Shown here one piece after another: positions 1 to 6,560 of a stretch of 13,732 nt of DNA (position 1 is the first letter of the stretch; each line of letters opens with the position of its first letter). Below the pieces are notes generated by a model. The model did no database searches and had not been told where the DNA came from. It saw nothing but the letters and a program-made list of their open reading frames with translations. Where the stretch lies: NCBI GenBank assembly GCA_946611445.1, contig CAMODP010000033.1, positions 1 to 13,732 on the forward strand. The letters are read 5' to 3'. A program made the position numbers and the translations under genes. This DNA comes from an uncultured Eubacterium sp. (lineage in GTDB: Bacteria; Bacillota; Clostridia; Lachnospirales; Lachnospiraceae).

Positions 1-440
1 CACAGACGGAATTGCTGGATATCGGCACGGGAAGCGGCATTCTGGCGATTCTGGCCCTGATGATGGGCGCCCGCCACGCCGTCGGCACGGATCTGGATCC
101 CTGCGCGGTGCCGGCCGTTCAGGATAATATGGCGACAAACGGCATTGCGGCGTCGGACTTCGACCTGTACATCGGCAATCTGATCGACGACGCTGACCTG
201 CGGGAAACTGTGGGGGCTGAGACCTATGATATCGCGGCTGCGAATATCCTGGCAGGCGTGCTCGTACCGCTGATGCCGGCGGCAGCGTACGCCCTGAAAA
301 AAGGCGGTATTTACATCACTTCGGGAATTCTTGCGGGATATGAAGACCGTGTCCGCACTGCCGCCGCCGCAGCCGGACTGAGCGAACTGGAAGAAACGCG
401 CCAGGGAGAGTGGGTATCGCTGACTTTCCGGAAGGAGTGA
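1..440 (+). CDS. prmA: Ribosomal protein L11 methyltransferase PrmA, 3' part only
   Basis: This is the C-terminal part (about 145 residues) of a SAM-dependent methyltransferase that methylates ribosomal protein L11 in the cytoplasm. The reading frame is open from the left edge (first whole codon at position 3), so the true start lies outside the window and the internal TTG at 12 should not be taken as the start. The SAM-binding motif I is visible as DIGTGSGILAI, and the PrmA-type Asn-Ile-Leu motif occurs in AAANILAGVLVPL. Full-length family members are near 290-310 residues, so the missing half is the L11-recognition domain. It is followed after 3 nt by rsmE, a common pairing in Bacillota. 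The alternative is a generic class I methyltransferase, but the second motif and the rsmE neighbour make PrmA the best call. Confidence 0.92.
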   Translation, partial: QTELLDIGTGSGILAILALMMGARHAVGTDLDPCAVPAVQDNMATNGIAASDFDLYIGNLIDDADLRETVGAETYDIAAANILAGVLVPLMPAAAYALKKGGIYITSGILAGYEDRVRTAAAAAGLSELEETRQGEWVSLTFRKE

Positions 441-443
441 GCC

Positions 444-1181
444 ATGCAGCGCTATTTTATAGACAGGTCACAGATGGCAGACGGCTGTGTGTACATTACG
501 GGTGATGATGTGAAGCATATCCGCAGCGTACTGCGCATGCGCCCGGGTGATGTCCTGTTTGTCTCCTGCGGGGACGAATGGGAGTATACCTGTGAGATCA
601 CTGCCATTGCCGCGGATATGGTTACGGCCAGGATTACGGACGCGCAGAAGCCGGCAAAGGAACTGGCCTCGCATATCGCCCTTTTTCAGTGTCTTCCCAA
701 GGGAGACAAGATGGAGCTGATTATCCAGAAGGCAGTGGAACTGGGGGCGTATGAGATTGTGCCCGTCTCCTCCAGACGCTGCGTGGTGAAGCTGGACGCA
801 AGACGCAGTGTTTCCAAGACCGTGCGCTGGAACAGCATTTCCGAGAGCGCCGCCAGGCAGTCCAGACGGCTGATTGTCCCGGAGGTGCATGGCACTGTCA
901 GCTTCAGCGAGGCTCTGCAGCTTGCGGCCGGATATGATGTCCGCCTGATTCCCTACGAAAATGAGCAGGGCATTGACCGCACGAGAGAAATCCTCTCTTC
1001 TGTGCGCAGCGGCCAGTCCGTGGCTGTGCTGATTGGTCCCGAAGGGGGATTTGAGACGGAGGAAGTACAGCAGGCAGCAGAAGCCGGATTTGTGCCGGTG
1101 ACGCTCGGACACCGGATTCTGCGGACCGAGACGGCAGGGATGGCCGCGCTGTCTATCCTCATGTATCTCCTGGAAGAATAA
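444..1181 (+). CDS. rsmE: 16S rRNA (uracil-1498-N3)-methyltransferase RsmE
   Basis: RsmE methylates N3 of U1498 in helix 44 of 16S rRNA, acting on the 30S subunit with SAM. The protein is 245 residues, normal for the family. It has an N-terminal PUA-like RNA-binding part (about residues 1-70, with VKHIRSVLRMRPGD) and a C-terminal SPOUT methyltransferase fold. The knot-forming cofactor motifs are clear: IGPEGGF at residues 197-203 and LGHRILRTETA from residue 221. The ATG at 444 is preceded by GGAAGGAG at 430-437, which overlaps the end of prmA, so the two are probably co-transcribed and translationally coupled. The next gene starts 26 nt later. No odd features. Confidence 0.95.
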   Translation: MQRYFIDRSQMADGCVYITGDDVKHIRSVLRMRPGDVLFVSCGDEWEYTCEITAIAADMVTARITDAQKPAKELASHIALFQCLPKGDKMELIIQKAVELGAYEIVPVSSRRCVVKLDARRSVSKTVRWNSISESAARQSRRLIVPEVHGTVSFSEALQLAAGYDVRLIPYENEQGIDRTREILSSVRSGQSVAVLIGPEGGFETEEVQQAAEAGFVPVTLGHRILRTETAGMAALSILMYLLEE

Positions 1182-1207
1182 CGCCATGAAAAAGGACAGT
1201 ATTATCA

Positions 1208-2383
1208 ATGGAAGCATATCTTGACAATTCGGCGACGACCAGAGTCTGTCCGGAAGCGGCGCAGATCGTACAGAAACTGATGCTGGAAGAATTCGGCAAC
1301 CCCTCGTCCATGCACATGCGCGGCGTGGAAGCCGAGAAATACGTCCGTGCCGCCAGGGAAACGATCGCCCGCATACTGAAGGTCAGAGAAAAAGAGATTT
1401 TTTTTACCTCCGGCGGGACAGAGTCTGACAACTGGGCTGTATTCGGCACTGCGGAGGCATCGAAGCGGCGCGGGAGGCACATCATCATATCGTCTGTTGA
1501 GCACCCGGCTGTATCTGCACCCGCGCAGCACCTGGAGGAACAGGGATATGAGGTGACCCGGCTCGCCGCGGACCGGGACGGCCGTGTGGACCTGCAGCAG
1601 CTGGCGGACGCAATCCGCCCGGATACGGTTCTGGTATCGGTCATGCTCGTGAATAATGAAATAGGCGCTGTGGAGCCGGCGGAGGCAATCTCCCGCATAA
1701 TCCGGGAGAGAAATCCGGAAACCCTGTTTCATGTGGACGCCATCCAGGGATTCGGAAAATACCGCATCCTCCCCAAAAAACAGGGCATCGACCTGCTGTC
1801 CGTCAGCGGCCACAAATTCCATGGCCCAAAAGGAACCGGATTCCTGTATGTTGACGGAAGAGTAAAGCTGAAGCCTCTGATCTATGGCGGCGGCCAGCAG
1901 ATGGGCATGCGCTCCGGCACCGACAACGTTCCGGGAATCGCGGGCCTGGCAGCGGCGGCAGAGGCAGCATACCGCAGCCCGGAGGAAACAGAAGCGCATC
2001 TGCTGGCACTCAAAAAGCAGCTGACAGACGGGCTGCTTTCCATGAAAAATGTGCGTATCAACGGGTGTTCGGATATCGGTGCCTGGTACGATACAGACAG
2101 GCATGCGCCGCACATCGTAAACGCGTCCTTTATGGGGATCCGCAGCGAGGTGCTTCTGCACACGCTGGAGGACCGGGGCATCTGTGTGTCGGCGGGAAGC
2201 GCCTGTTCCAGCCACAAGAGGGCGGGCAGCCCGACACTGACGGCGATCGGCTGCACAAAAGAGGAAATGGAGTCCTCTCTCCGGTTCAGCTTCGCAGGTA
2301 CGACGACGCAGGAAGAAATAAACTGGACGCTGGAAGTTCTGGGCGAGGTCGTCCCGATGCTGCGGCGTTATACCAGACACTGA
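1208..2383 (+). CDS. Class V aminotransferase-fold cysteine desulfurase (IscS/NifS type)
   Basis: This PLP enzyme removes sulfur from L-cysteine to give alanine and an enzyme persulfide. The 391-residue protein has the class I cysteine desulfurase features: the start EAYLDNSATTR, VEHPAV, the cofactor-contacting NNEIGAVE and HVDAIQGFGK, the PLP-binding lysine K203 in SGHKFHGPKGTG, and GMRSGTDN. The catalytic cysteine is C333 in SAGSACSSHKRAG. It lies 23 nt upstream of thiI, as the dedicated desulfurase NifZ does beside thiI in B. subtilis, so its main acceptor is inferred to be ThiI, for tRNA 4-thiouridine; a role in Fe-S cluster assembly cannot be excluded. No IscU-like scaffold is adjacent. 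The ATG at 1208 has a modest site, AAAAGGA, at about 1190. The symbol is left blank because IscS, NifS and NifZ cannot be separated by eye. Confidence 0.93.
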   Translation: MEAYLDNSATTRVCPEAAQIVQKLMLEEFGNPSSMHMRGVEAEKYVRAARETIARILKVREKEIFFTSGGTESDNWAVFGTAEASKRRGRHIIISSVEHPAVSAPAQHLEEQGYEVTRLAADRDGRVDLQQLADAIRPDTVLVSVMLVNNEIGAVEPAEAISRIIRERNPETLFHVDAIQGFGKYRILPKKQGIDLLSVSGHKFHGPKGTGFLYVDGRVKLKPLIYGGGQQMGMRSGTDNVPGIAGLAAAAEAAYRSPEETEAHLLALKKQLTDGLLSMKNVRINGCSDIGAWYDTDRHAPHIVNASFMGIRSEVLLHTLEDRGICVSAGSACSSHKRAGSPTLTAIGCTKEEMESSLRFSFAGTTTQEEINWTLEVLGEVVPMLRRYTRH

Positions 2384-2406
2384 CCAGACAGAAACGGGGG
2401 AAAGAC

Positions 2407-3594
2407 ATGTACCAGGCTTTTTTGATCAAATACGCGGAAATCGGTGTGAAGGGGAAGAACAGGCACCTGTTTGAGGATGCCCTGGTTCATCAGATTGTCA
2501 GATCCCTGCGGCCGGTGGAAGGATCCTTTGCGGTCACAAAGGAGATGGGCAGAATCTATGTTCAGGCGGAGGGAGACTTTGATTACGAAGGCGCCCTTGA
2601 GGCCATGCAGCATGTTTTCGGCATTGCCGGAATCTGTCCGGTCGTTATTGTAGAGGATACGGAATTCGAAGACCTGGCCAGGGCAGCGGTTGACTATGTC
2701 CGCATGGTCTACCCGGAGGGAAGGAACCGCACATTCAAGATTTTTGCCCGCCGTTCCAACAAATCCTATCCGAAGGACTCCATGCAGCTGAACGCGGATC
2801 TGGGAGAAGCCGTGCTGTACGGCTGTCCGTGGATGAAGGTAGATGTCCACAATCCGGATGTGGTGCTGACTGTGGAGGTGCGGCAGAAAATCTATCTCTA
2901 CTCAGAGACAATACCCGGTCCGGGCGGCATGCCGGTCGGCTCCAGCGGCAGCGCCATGCTGCTGCTCTCAGGGGGTATCGATTCGCCCGTCGCCGGCTAT
3001 ATGACCGCGAAACGCGGCGTACAGATTGACGCCGTGTACTTTCATGCGCCGCCGTATACCAGTGAGCGGGCAAAGCAGAAGGTGATCGACCTTGCGGAAA
3101 TCGTGTCGCGGTACAGCGGACAGATCCGGCTGCATATTGTTAATTTTACGGATATTCAGCTGGCTATTTACGAGAAGTGCCCGCATGAGGAGCTTACGAT
3201 CATCATGCGGCGTTATATGATGAAGATCGCCGAGCGATTTGCAGAGAAAGACGGCGCAAAGGCCCTGATTACGGGAGAAAGCATCGGGCAGGTGGCCAGC
3301 CAGACAATTGACAGTCTGGTGTGCACGAACGCCGTCTGCACCATGCCGGTGTTCAGGCCCCTGATCGGCTTTGACAAGCAGGAAATTGTGGATGTTTCCA
3401 CGCGTATCGGCAGCTATGAGACGTCCATCCTGCCCTATGAGGACTGCTGCACGATCTTTGTCGCAAAACACCCTGTGACGCATCCGATCCTGAAAATTGT
3501 CGAGCGGTCAGAAAAAAAGCTGCAGGGAATCATAGAGCCGCTGGTAGAGACCGCTGTAGATACGGCAGAGACCGTGATCGTCGGCGATCTGTAA
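2407..3594 (+). CDS. thiI: tRNA 4-thiouridine synthase ThiI, rhodanese-less form
   Basis: ThiI adenylates U8 of tRNA and inserts sulfur to form 4-thiouridine; in some bacteria it also supports thiamine thiazole synthesis. The protein is 395 residues. The order is an N-terminal ferredoxin-like region, a THUMP RNA-binding domain (about 60-165) and a PP-loop ATP-pyrophosphatase domain with SGGIDSP at 188-194. Near the C-terminus is DCCTIFVAKHP, with C347 and C348. It lacks the C-terminal rhodanese domain that makes the E. coli enzyme about 480 residues, as in B. subtilis ThiI, where the neighbouring desulfurase delivers sulfur directly. The ATG at 2407 is chosen because GGGGG at 2396-2400 sits just upstream and the family sequence begins here; the frame stays open further upstream only inside the preceding gene. 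Confidence 0.95.
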   Translation: MYQAFLIKYAEIGVKGKNRHLFEDALVHQIVRSLRPVEGSFAVTKEMGRIYVQAEGDFDYEGALEAMQHVFGIAGICPVVIVEDTEFEDLARAAVDYVRMVYPEGRNRTFKIFARRSNKSYPKDSMQLNADLGEAVLYGCPWMKVDVHNPDVVLTVEVRQKIYLYSETIPGPGGMPVGSSGSAMLLLSGGIDSPVAGYMTAKRGVQIDAVYFHAPPYTSERAKQKVIDLAEIVSRYSGQIRLHIVNFTDIQLAIYEKCPHEELTIIMRRYMMKIAERFAEKDGAKALITGESIGQVASQTIDSLVCTNAVCTMPVFRPLIGFDKQEIVDVSTRIGSYETSILPYEDCCTIFVAKHPVTHPILKIVERSEKKLQGIIEPLVETAVDTAETVIVGDL

Positions 3595-3653
3595 TGCAGC
3601 TCTGCGCGCATTCCCGGCAGCACAGAACAGTTCAGAATCAGAATGATCGGGGG

Positions 3654-3893
3654 TTATTCACTGAGAATATACGGCTGAAGAGCCTCCAGAATCTCACCTG
3701 TACTGTCTTCCTCACAATGAATGGACAGGTCGATCGGCTTGGAGAGATCCAGACTGAAAATGCCCATGATGGACTTGGCGTCAATGACATATCTGCCGGA
3801 GATCAGATCAAAATCACAGTCAAAGCGCGCGATTGTATTGACAAAGTTTTTTACTTTTTCTATAGAATTCAGGGATATCTGTACGGTCTGCAT
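3654..3893 (-). CDS. Small HPr-family protein lacking the phosphocarrier histidine (Crh-like)
   Basis: A 79-residue protein with the length and layout of the PTS phosphocarrier HPr. The best match is the regulatory-serine region: DAKSIMGIFSLDLSKPI (residues 38-54) resembles the HPr segment around Ser46, so S41 is the likely equivalent. The active-site loop that normally reads GLHTRPA is replaced by SIEKVKNFV, so the histidine phosphorylated by Enzyme I is absent. This matches B. subtilis Crh, which also lacks His15 but keeps Ser46 and acts as a CcpA cofactor. A regulatory rather than phosphotransfer role is therefore inferred. Start: ATG (CAT at 3891-3893) with AAGGAGG on the minus strand at 3901-3907. 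It is a single-gene unit convergent with thiI and divergent from mtaB. The frame stays open far upstream on this strand, antisense to mtaB, which is a shadow. Confidence 0.82.
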   Translation of the reverse strand: MQTVQISLNSIEKVKNFVNTIARFDCDFDLISGRYVIDAKSIMGIFSLDLSKPIDLSIHCEEDSTGEILEALQPYILSE

Positions 3894-3912
3894 ATCAGAA
3901 CCTCCTTGCAAA

Positions 3913-3940
3913 TTTACTGACAACGCCAGTTTACTGACAA
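3913..3940. repeat. Two exact 11-bp direct repeats overlapping the HPr-like promoter
   Basis: TTTACTGACAA occurs at 3913-3923 and again at 3930-3940, 17 bp from start to start. The second copy covers part of the predicted promoter spacer and -10 of the minus-strand HPr-like gene, and the first covers its predicted transcription start. Placement over the core promoter would suit a repressor or autoregulatory operator, but no protein can be named from the sequence. Confidence 0.6.
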
Positions 3941-3956
3941 ACGTCATAAATGTCAA
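3928..3956 (-). promoter_or_regulatory. Predicted sigma-A promoter of the HPr-like gene
   Basis: On the minus strand there is an exact -35 hexamer TTGACA (plus positions 3951-3956), a 17-nt spacer, and TAAACT as -10 (3928-3933, 4 of 6 matches). Transcription would start near 3921, about 14 nt before the AAGGAGG site at 3901-3907, giving a short leader. The hexamers are read directly; promoter activity is inferred. Confidence 0.6.
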
Positions 3957-3983
3957 GAGAGTTCCGGGAGGAGAAAGGAGAGC

Positions 3984-5312
3984 ATGAGGAGAAAAGCCGC
4001 TTTTCACAATCTGGGCTGCAAGGTAAATGCCTATGAGCTCGAGGCGATCCGGCAGCAGCTGGAATCGGCTGGCTACGAAACAGTCCCCTTTGAACCGGGC
4101 GCGGATGTCTATATCATCAACACCTGTACCGTAACGAATATTGCAGACCGGAAATCCCGGCAGATGCTGCATAAGGCAAAGAAGATGAATCCGAATGCCG
4201 TTGTGGCGGCAGTCGGCTGCTATGCAGAGGTGCACGGTGAGGCGCTGCAGGCGGATCCCGCGATTGATCTGATCGCAGGATCCGCGCAAAAGGAGAACCT
4301 TCCTGAAATGCTTGAAGCATTCTTCAGCGCGGCGGGCGCTGCCCAGGACCAGGGCTGCGACCGGGCAGAAGATCTGTCTGACGGCCGGCAGTCCTGTGAT
4401 TCTCTCCGGCCGGACAGGACGGGCAGCCATACCAGAGCATTTCTGAAGGTGCAGGACGGCTGCAGCCAGTTCTGCACATACTGCATCATCCCCTATGCGC
4501 GCGGCAGAGTGCGCAGCCGGCGGATTGCGGATGCGGCAGCGGAGGCGGCAAAGCTTGCGTCTGCAGGTGTCCGTGAAGTGGTTCTCACCGGCATCCATCT
4601 GTGCTCTTACGGTAGGGATCTGCCGGATGAAGAAAACCTGCAGGCCCTCATCCGCGCCGTTCATGAAATTGAAGGGATCAGACGCATCCGTCTCGGATCT
4701 CTGGAACCCGGTTCCGTCACAGAACCCTTTATTGCCGCACTGGCAGCTCTTCCGAAGGTGTGCCCGCATTTTCACCTGTCTCTCCAGAGCGGCTGTGACC
4801 GCACCCTGCAGCGCATGAACAGGCGGTATACAACAGCTGACTATGAGGAGGCATGCCGCCTGCTCCGGGTCTATTTCGATGACCCGGCCATCACCACGGA
4901 TGTCATTGCCGGTTTTCCGGGAGAAACAGATGAGGATTTTGAGGACAGCCGCGCCTTTGTGGAAAAGATATCGTTCTTTGAAACGCATGTTTTTCCGTAT
5001 TCGCGCAGAGAAGGGACCAGGGCGGCGTCTTATCCGGATCAGCTGACAGAACGGGAAAAACGGGCCAGATGCGCCGTTCTGCGGGAACTGAACGACAGGA
5101 AAAGGGAAGAATTCCTGCAGCGCAGGGTCGGCCTTCCGGTCGAGGTCCTGTTTGAAGAGGAAACAGAGATCGGAGGAAGACGCTGGTGGAGCGGACACGG
5201 CAGGGAATACCAGAGGGTGCTGTATCCGGCAGGCGGAAATCTCGCCAATGAGATCCGGACCGTATGTCCGCAGAGGCTTCTGGACCGGGAATACCTTGTC
5301 TGTGAGCCTTAA
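3984..5312 (+). CDS. mtaB: tRNA (N6-threonylcarbamoyladenosine-2-methylthio)-methyltransferase MtaB
   Basis: MtaB is a radical-SAM methylthiotransferase that converts t6A37 to ms2t6A37 in tRNAs decoding ANN codons. The 442-residue protein has the three-domain plan. The N-terminal UPF0004 domain carries cluster cysteines C12 (HNLGCKVNAYE), C48 (NTCTVTN) and C79 (VGCYAE). The radical-SAM domain has C160, C164 and C167 in QDGCSQFCTYCIIPYARG. A C-terminal TRAM-like RNA-binding region follows from about residue 375. The LGCKVN motif and length favour MtaB over MiaB or RimO. The linker at about 112-152 is low in conservation and Gly/Asp/Arg-rich. Start: ATG at 3984, preceded by two purine-rich sites, GGGAGGAG (3966-3973) and AAGGAG (3975-3980, only 3 nt away). 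No convincing promoter is visible in the 90-nt gap to the divergent HPr-like gene. Confidence 0.94.
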   Translation: MRRKAAFHNLGCKVNAYELEAIRQQLESAGYETVPFEPGADVYIINTCTVTNIADRKSRQMLHKAKKMNPNAVVAAVGCYAEVHGEALQADPAIDLIAGSAQKENLPEMLEAFFSAAGAAQDQGCDRAEDLSDGRQSCDSLRPDRTGSHTRAFLKVQDGCSQFCTYCIIPYARGRVRSRRIADAAAEAAKLASAGVREVVLTGIHLCSYGRDLPDEENLQALIRAVHEIEGIRRIRLGSLEPGSVTEPFIAALAALPKVCPHFHLSLQSGCDRTLQRMNRRYTTADYEEACRLLRVYFDDPAITTDVIAGFPGETDEDFEDSRAFVEKISFFETHVFPYSRREGTRAASYPDQLTEREKRARCAVLRELNDRKREEFLQRRVGLPVEVLFEEETEIGGRRWWSGHGREYQRVLYPAGGNLANEIRTVCPQRLLDREYLVCEP

Positions 5313-5318
5313 AGAGTT

Positions 5319-5351
5319 GTTCAAAAACTGTTCAGAAAGCGTTCAGAGACT
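5319..5351. repeat. Tandem 11-bp repeats upstream of the ireB promoter
   Basis: Three contiguous 11-nt units occur: GTTCAAAAACT (5319-5329), GTTCAGAAAGC (5330-5340) and GTTCAGAGACT (5341-5351). A weaker fourth unit, GTTGCCAAAGA, follows at 5352-5362. They begin 7 nt after the mtaB stop and end just before the predicted -35 at 5368. An 11-bp direct-repeat phase is typical of sites bound by OmpR/PhoP-family response regulators. This is a structural resemblance only. Confidence 0.6.
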
Positions 5352-5367
5352 GTTGCCAAAGATTTAC

Positions 5368-5396
5368 TTGCGCTTTTGGCTGATGTAGGGTACAAT
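5368..5396 (+). promoter_or_regulatory. Predicted promoter of the ireB operon
   Basis: TACAAT at 5391-5396 matches the -10 consensus in 5 of 6 positions. At 17 nt upstream is a weak -35, TTGCGC (5368-5373, 3 of 6). A weak -35 preceded by phased direct repeats suggests an activator-dependent promoter. Transcription would begin near 5402-5403, leaving an ireB leader of about 83 nt. Confidence 0.55.
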
Positions 5397-5400
5397 CATA

Positions 5401-5458
5401 CAAACTCTGCATAATTGCATCAATACGGTTTTCAGCGGCCTGTAGGGCATGCAGTTTG
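5401..5458 (+). other. Possible 5'-end stem in the ireB leader RNA
   Basis: CAAACTCTGCAT (5401-5412) can pair with ATGCAGTTTG (5449-5458), giving ten base pairs with a two-nucleotide bulge (CT) on the 5' side and a 36-nt loop. The 5' arm falls at the predicted transcript start, and the stem ends 12 nt before the AAGGAAG ribosome site (5471-5477). Pairing is read by eye; stability was not computed. Confidence 0.35.
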
Positions 5459-5485
5459 CGCAGTTATTTAAAGGAAGTGAGAATC

Positions 5486-5752
5486 ATGACAGACTTAAGC
5501 AACACACAGTTTTTCCGCGTAAAGCCGGAAGCAGAAGTGCCGGTGAAAAAAGTGCTGGATGTTGTTTATCACGCAATGGCCGAGAAGGGCTATAATCCCG
5601 TGAACCAGATCGTAGGGTATATCATGTCAGGTGATCCCACCTATATCACCAGCCATAACGGAGCCAGAAGCATGATAATGAAAGTGGAACGGGACGAGCT
5701 TGTCGAGGAACTCCTGAAGGAGTACATCCGCAACGAGTCCTGGAAGGCCTGA
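5486..5752 (+). CDS. ireB: IreB family (DUF965/UPF0297) regulatory phosphoprotein
   Basis: IreB is a small cytoplasmic protein; in Enterococcus faecalis it is a substrate of the membrane Ser/Thr kinase IreK and influences cephalosporin resistance. The 88-residue protein carries the family core [19 protein letters not shown] (about residues 32-50), then ITSHNGARS and [15 protein letters not shown]. The short N-terminal tail [10 protein letters not shown] contains T2, S5 and T7; T7 aligns by eye with a threonine reported as a kinase target in E. faecalis. Start: ATG at 5486 with AAGGAAG at 5471-5477. A TTG 30 nt upstream in frame would add ten residues not seen in the family. It is followed 5 nt later by ruvX, the conserved yrzL-yrrK order. 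The kinase gene itself is not in the window. Confidence 0.92.
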   Translation: MTDLSNTQFFRVKPEAEVPVKKVLDVVYHAMAEKGYNPVNQIVGYIMSGDPTYITSHNGARSMIMKVERDELVEELLKEYIRNESWKA

Positions 5753-5757
5753 CTGAC

Positions 5758-6213
5758 ATGGGACGGATTCTGGGACTGGATTACGGAGCCAAAACGGTCG
5801 GCGTGGCCGTGAGCGATCCTCTGGGCATTACGGCGCAGGGAGTCGAGACCATTCACAGAAAATCGGAAAATAAGCTTCGGCAGACACTGGCCAGGATTGA
5901 AGAGCTGGTCAGGGATTATGACGTGGAGACGATCGTGCTGGGTCTCCCTGTCCGTCTGTCCGGAGAAATAGGCGACCGGGCGGTCAAGACGCTGGAGTTC
6001 AGAGAAATGCTGGAACGGCGGACCGGCCGGCGTATCATCATGTGGGACGAACGCCTGACAACGGTGGCTGCGGACCGGGTGCTGGATGAGGCAAAGGTGG
6101 CCAGGACAGATCGGAAGGAAGTCATCGATATGCTGGCGGCTGTTTTTATTTTGCAGGGATATATGGATTCGCTGGCCCTGTCAGGGCATTCTGAAAGTGA
6201 TGCCGGGGAGTAG
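5758..6213 (+). CDS. ruvX: YqgF/RuvX family nuclease (putative Holliday junction resolvase; pre-16S rRNA processing)
   Basis: This is an RNase H-fold nuclease family protein. In E. coli YqgF takes part in 5' processing of 16S rRNA; the family is also annotated as a putative Holliday junction resolvase, and which activity applies here cannot be told from sequence. The 151-residue protein has the N-terminal acidic motif [18 protein letters not shown] with D8, then [16 protein letters not shown], then [15 protein letters not shown], and ends the fold with [18 protein letters not shown], which supplies the last acidic residue. These are the expected RuvX motifs, so the enzyme looks intact. The start ATG at 5758 lies 5 nt after the ireB stop, with GGAAGG at 5742-5747 inside the end of ireB, suggesting translational coupling. 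Confidence 0.93.
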   Translation: MGRILGLDYGAKTVGVAVSDPLGITAQGVETIHRKSENKLRQTLARIEELVRDYDVETIVLGLPVRLSGEIGDRAVKTLEFREMLERRTGRRIIMWDERLTTVAADRVLDEAKVARTDRKEVIDMLAAVFILQGYMDSLALSGHSESDAGE

Positions 6214-6218
6214 ACTGC

Positions 6219-6479
6219 ATGAGAGAAAAAATCGTATTTGAGACAGATGACGGAGAAAAACTGGAATTATTCGTAGAGGAGGAGACCAGAGTAGGGGGAA
6301 GTTCCTACCTTCTGGTGACCGACTCTGACAAAGATGAGGCAAATGCCTGGATCCTGAAGGACATCTCGGCAGACGGTGAGGAAGAAGCGAGTTACGAGAT
6401 TGTAGAAGACGACGTGGAATTTGAAGCCATTGCGGGGATCTTTGAAAAGATGATGGAGGATACGGTCTTTACGGACTGA
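6219..6479 (+). CDS. DUF1292 (YrzB-like) small acidic protein
   Basis: An 86-residue protein of unknown function belonging by pattern to DUF1292: it opens with EKIVFETDDGEKLELFVEEE, then SSYLLVTDSD, and has the ILKDISADG and YEIVEDDVEFEAIAGIFEKM blocks. About one residue in three is Asp or Glu. No membrane segment, signal peptide or catalytic motif is visible. The gene follows ruvX by 5 nt with GGGGAG at 6205-6210, and the ireB-ruvX-DUF1292 triplet is a conserved Bacillota arrangement (yrzL-yrrK-yrzB in B. subtilis). The stable linkage hints at a shared process, but no function can be assigned. Confidence 0.9.
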   Translation: MREKIVFETDDGEKLELFVEEETRVGGSSYLLVTDSDKDEANAWILKDISADGEEEASYEIVEDDVEFEAIAGIFEKMMEDTVFTD

Positions 6480-6544
6480 GCCCCGCACAGCGAGAGAAGA
6501 AAAGTCCTTCGGGATCTGTTTCGCAAATGTATGAAATAGAACCT

Positions 6545-6560
6545 AAAGGAGACAGATGTG
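6545..6560 (+). promoter_or_regulatory. Ribosome binding site and GTG start of RNase J, overlapped by an ATG-TGA start-stop
   Basis: AAAGGAG (6545-6551) stands 6 nt before the GTG start codon at 6558. An ATG at 6556 overlaps it in another frame and is followed immediately by TGA (6559-6561), so a ribosome starting there would stop at once. No other in-frame start codon precedes the conserved N-terminus KIIPLGGLEQIGMN, so GTG is the supported start. Confidence 0.7.

Noticed and set aside
1205..2380. Long minus-strand open frame opposite the cysteine desulfurase gene
   Set aside because: Its composition (Arg-, His- and Cys-rich, no domain pattern) and exact antisense overlap with a conserved enzyme mark it as a GC-rich shadow frame.
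3595..3653. Expected bidirectional terminator between the convergent thiI and HPr-like genes
   Set aside because: I found no stem with a T-tract on either strand; the 59-nt gap shows only short weak repeats.
3654..5324. A 556-codon minus-strand open frame running antisense through mtaB and ending in the HPr-like gene
   Set aside because: Only the last 79 codons match a protein family and have a ribosome site; the rest is a shadow of mtaB, whose motifs on the plus strand are unmistakable.
5355..5380. Inverted repeat GCCAAA / TTTGGC considered as the mtaB terminator
   Set aside because: The stem is only 6 bp with a 14-nt loop, has no T-tract after it, and overlaps the predicted -35 of ireB.
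6480..6557. Possible internal promoter before RNase J (TATGAA at 6530-6535)
   Set aside because: No acceptable -35 stands 16-18 nt upstream, so the evidence is too weak to list.
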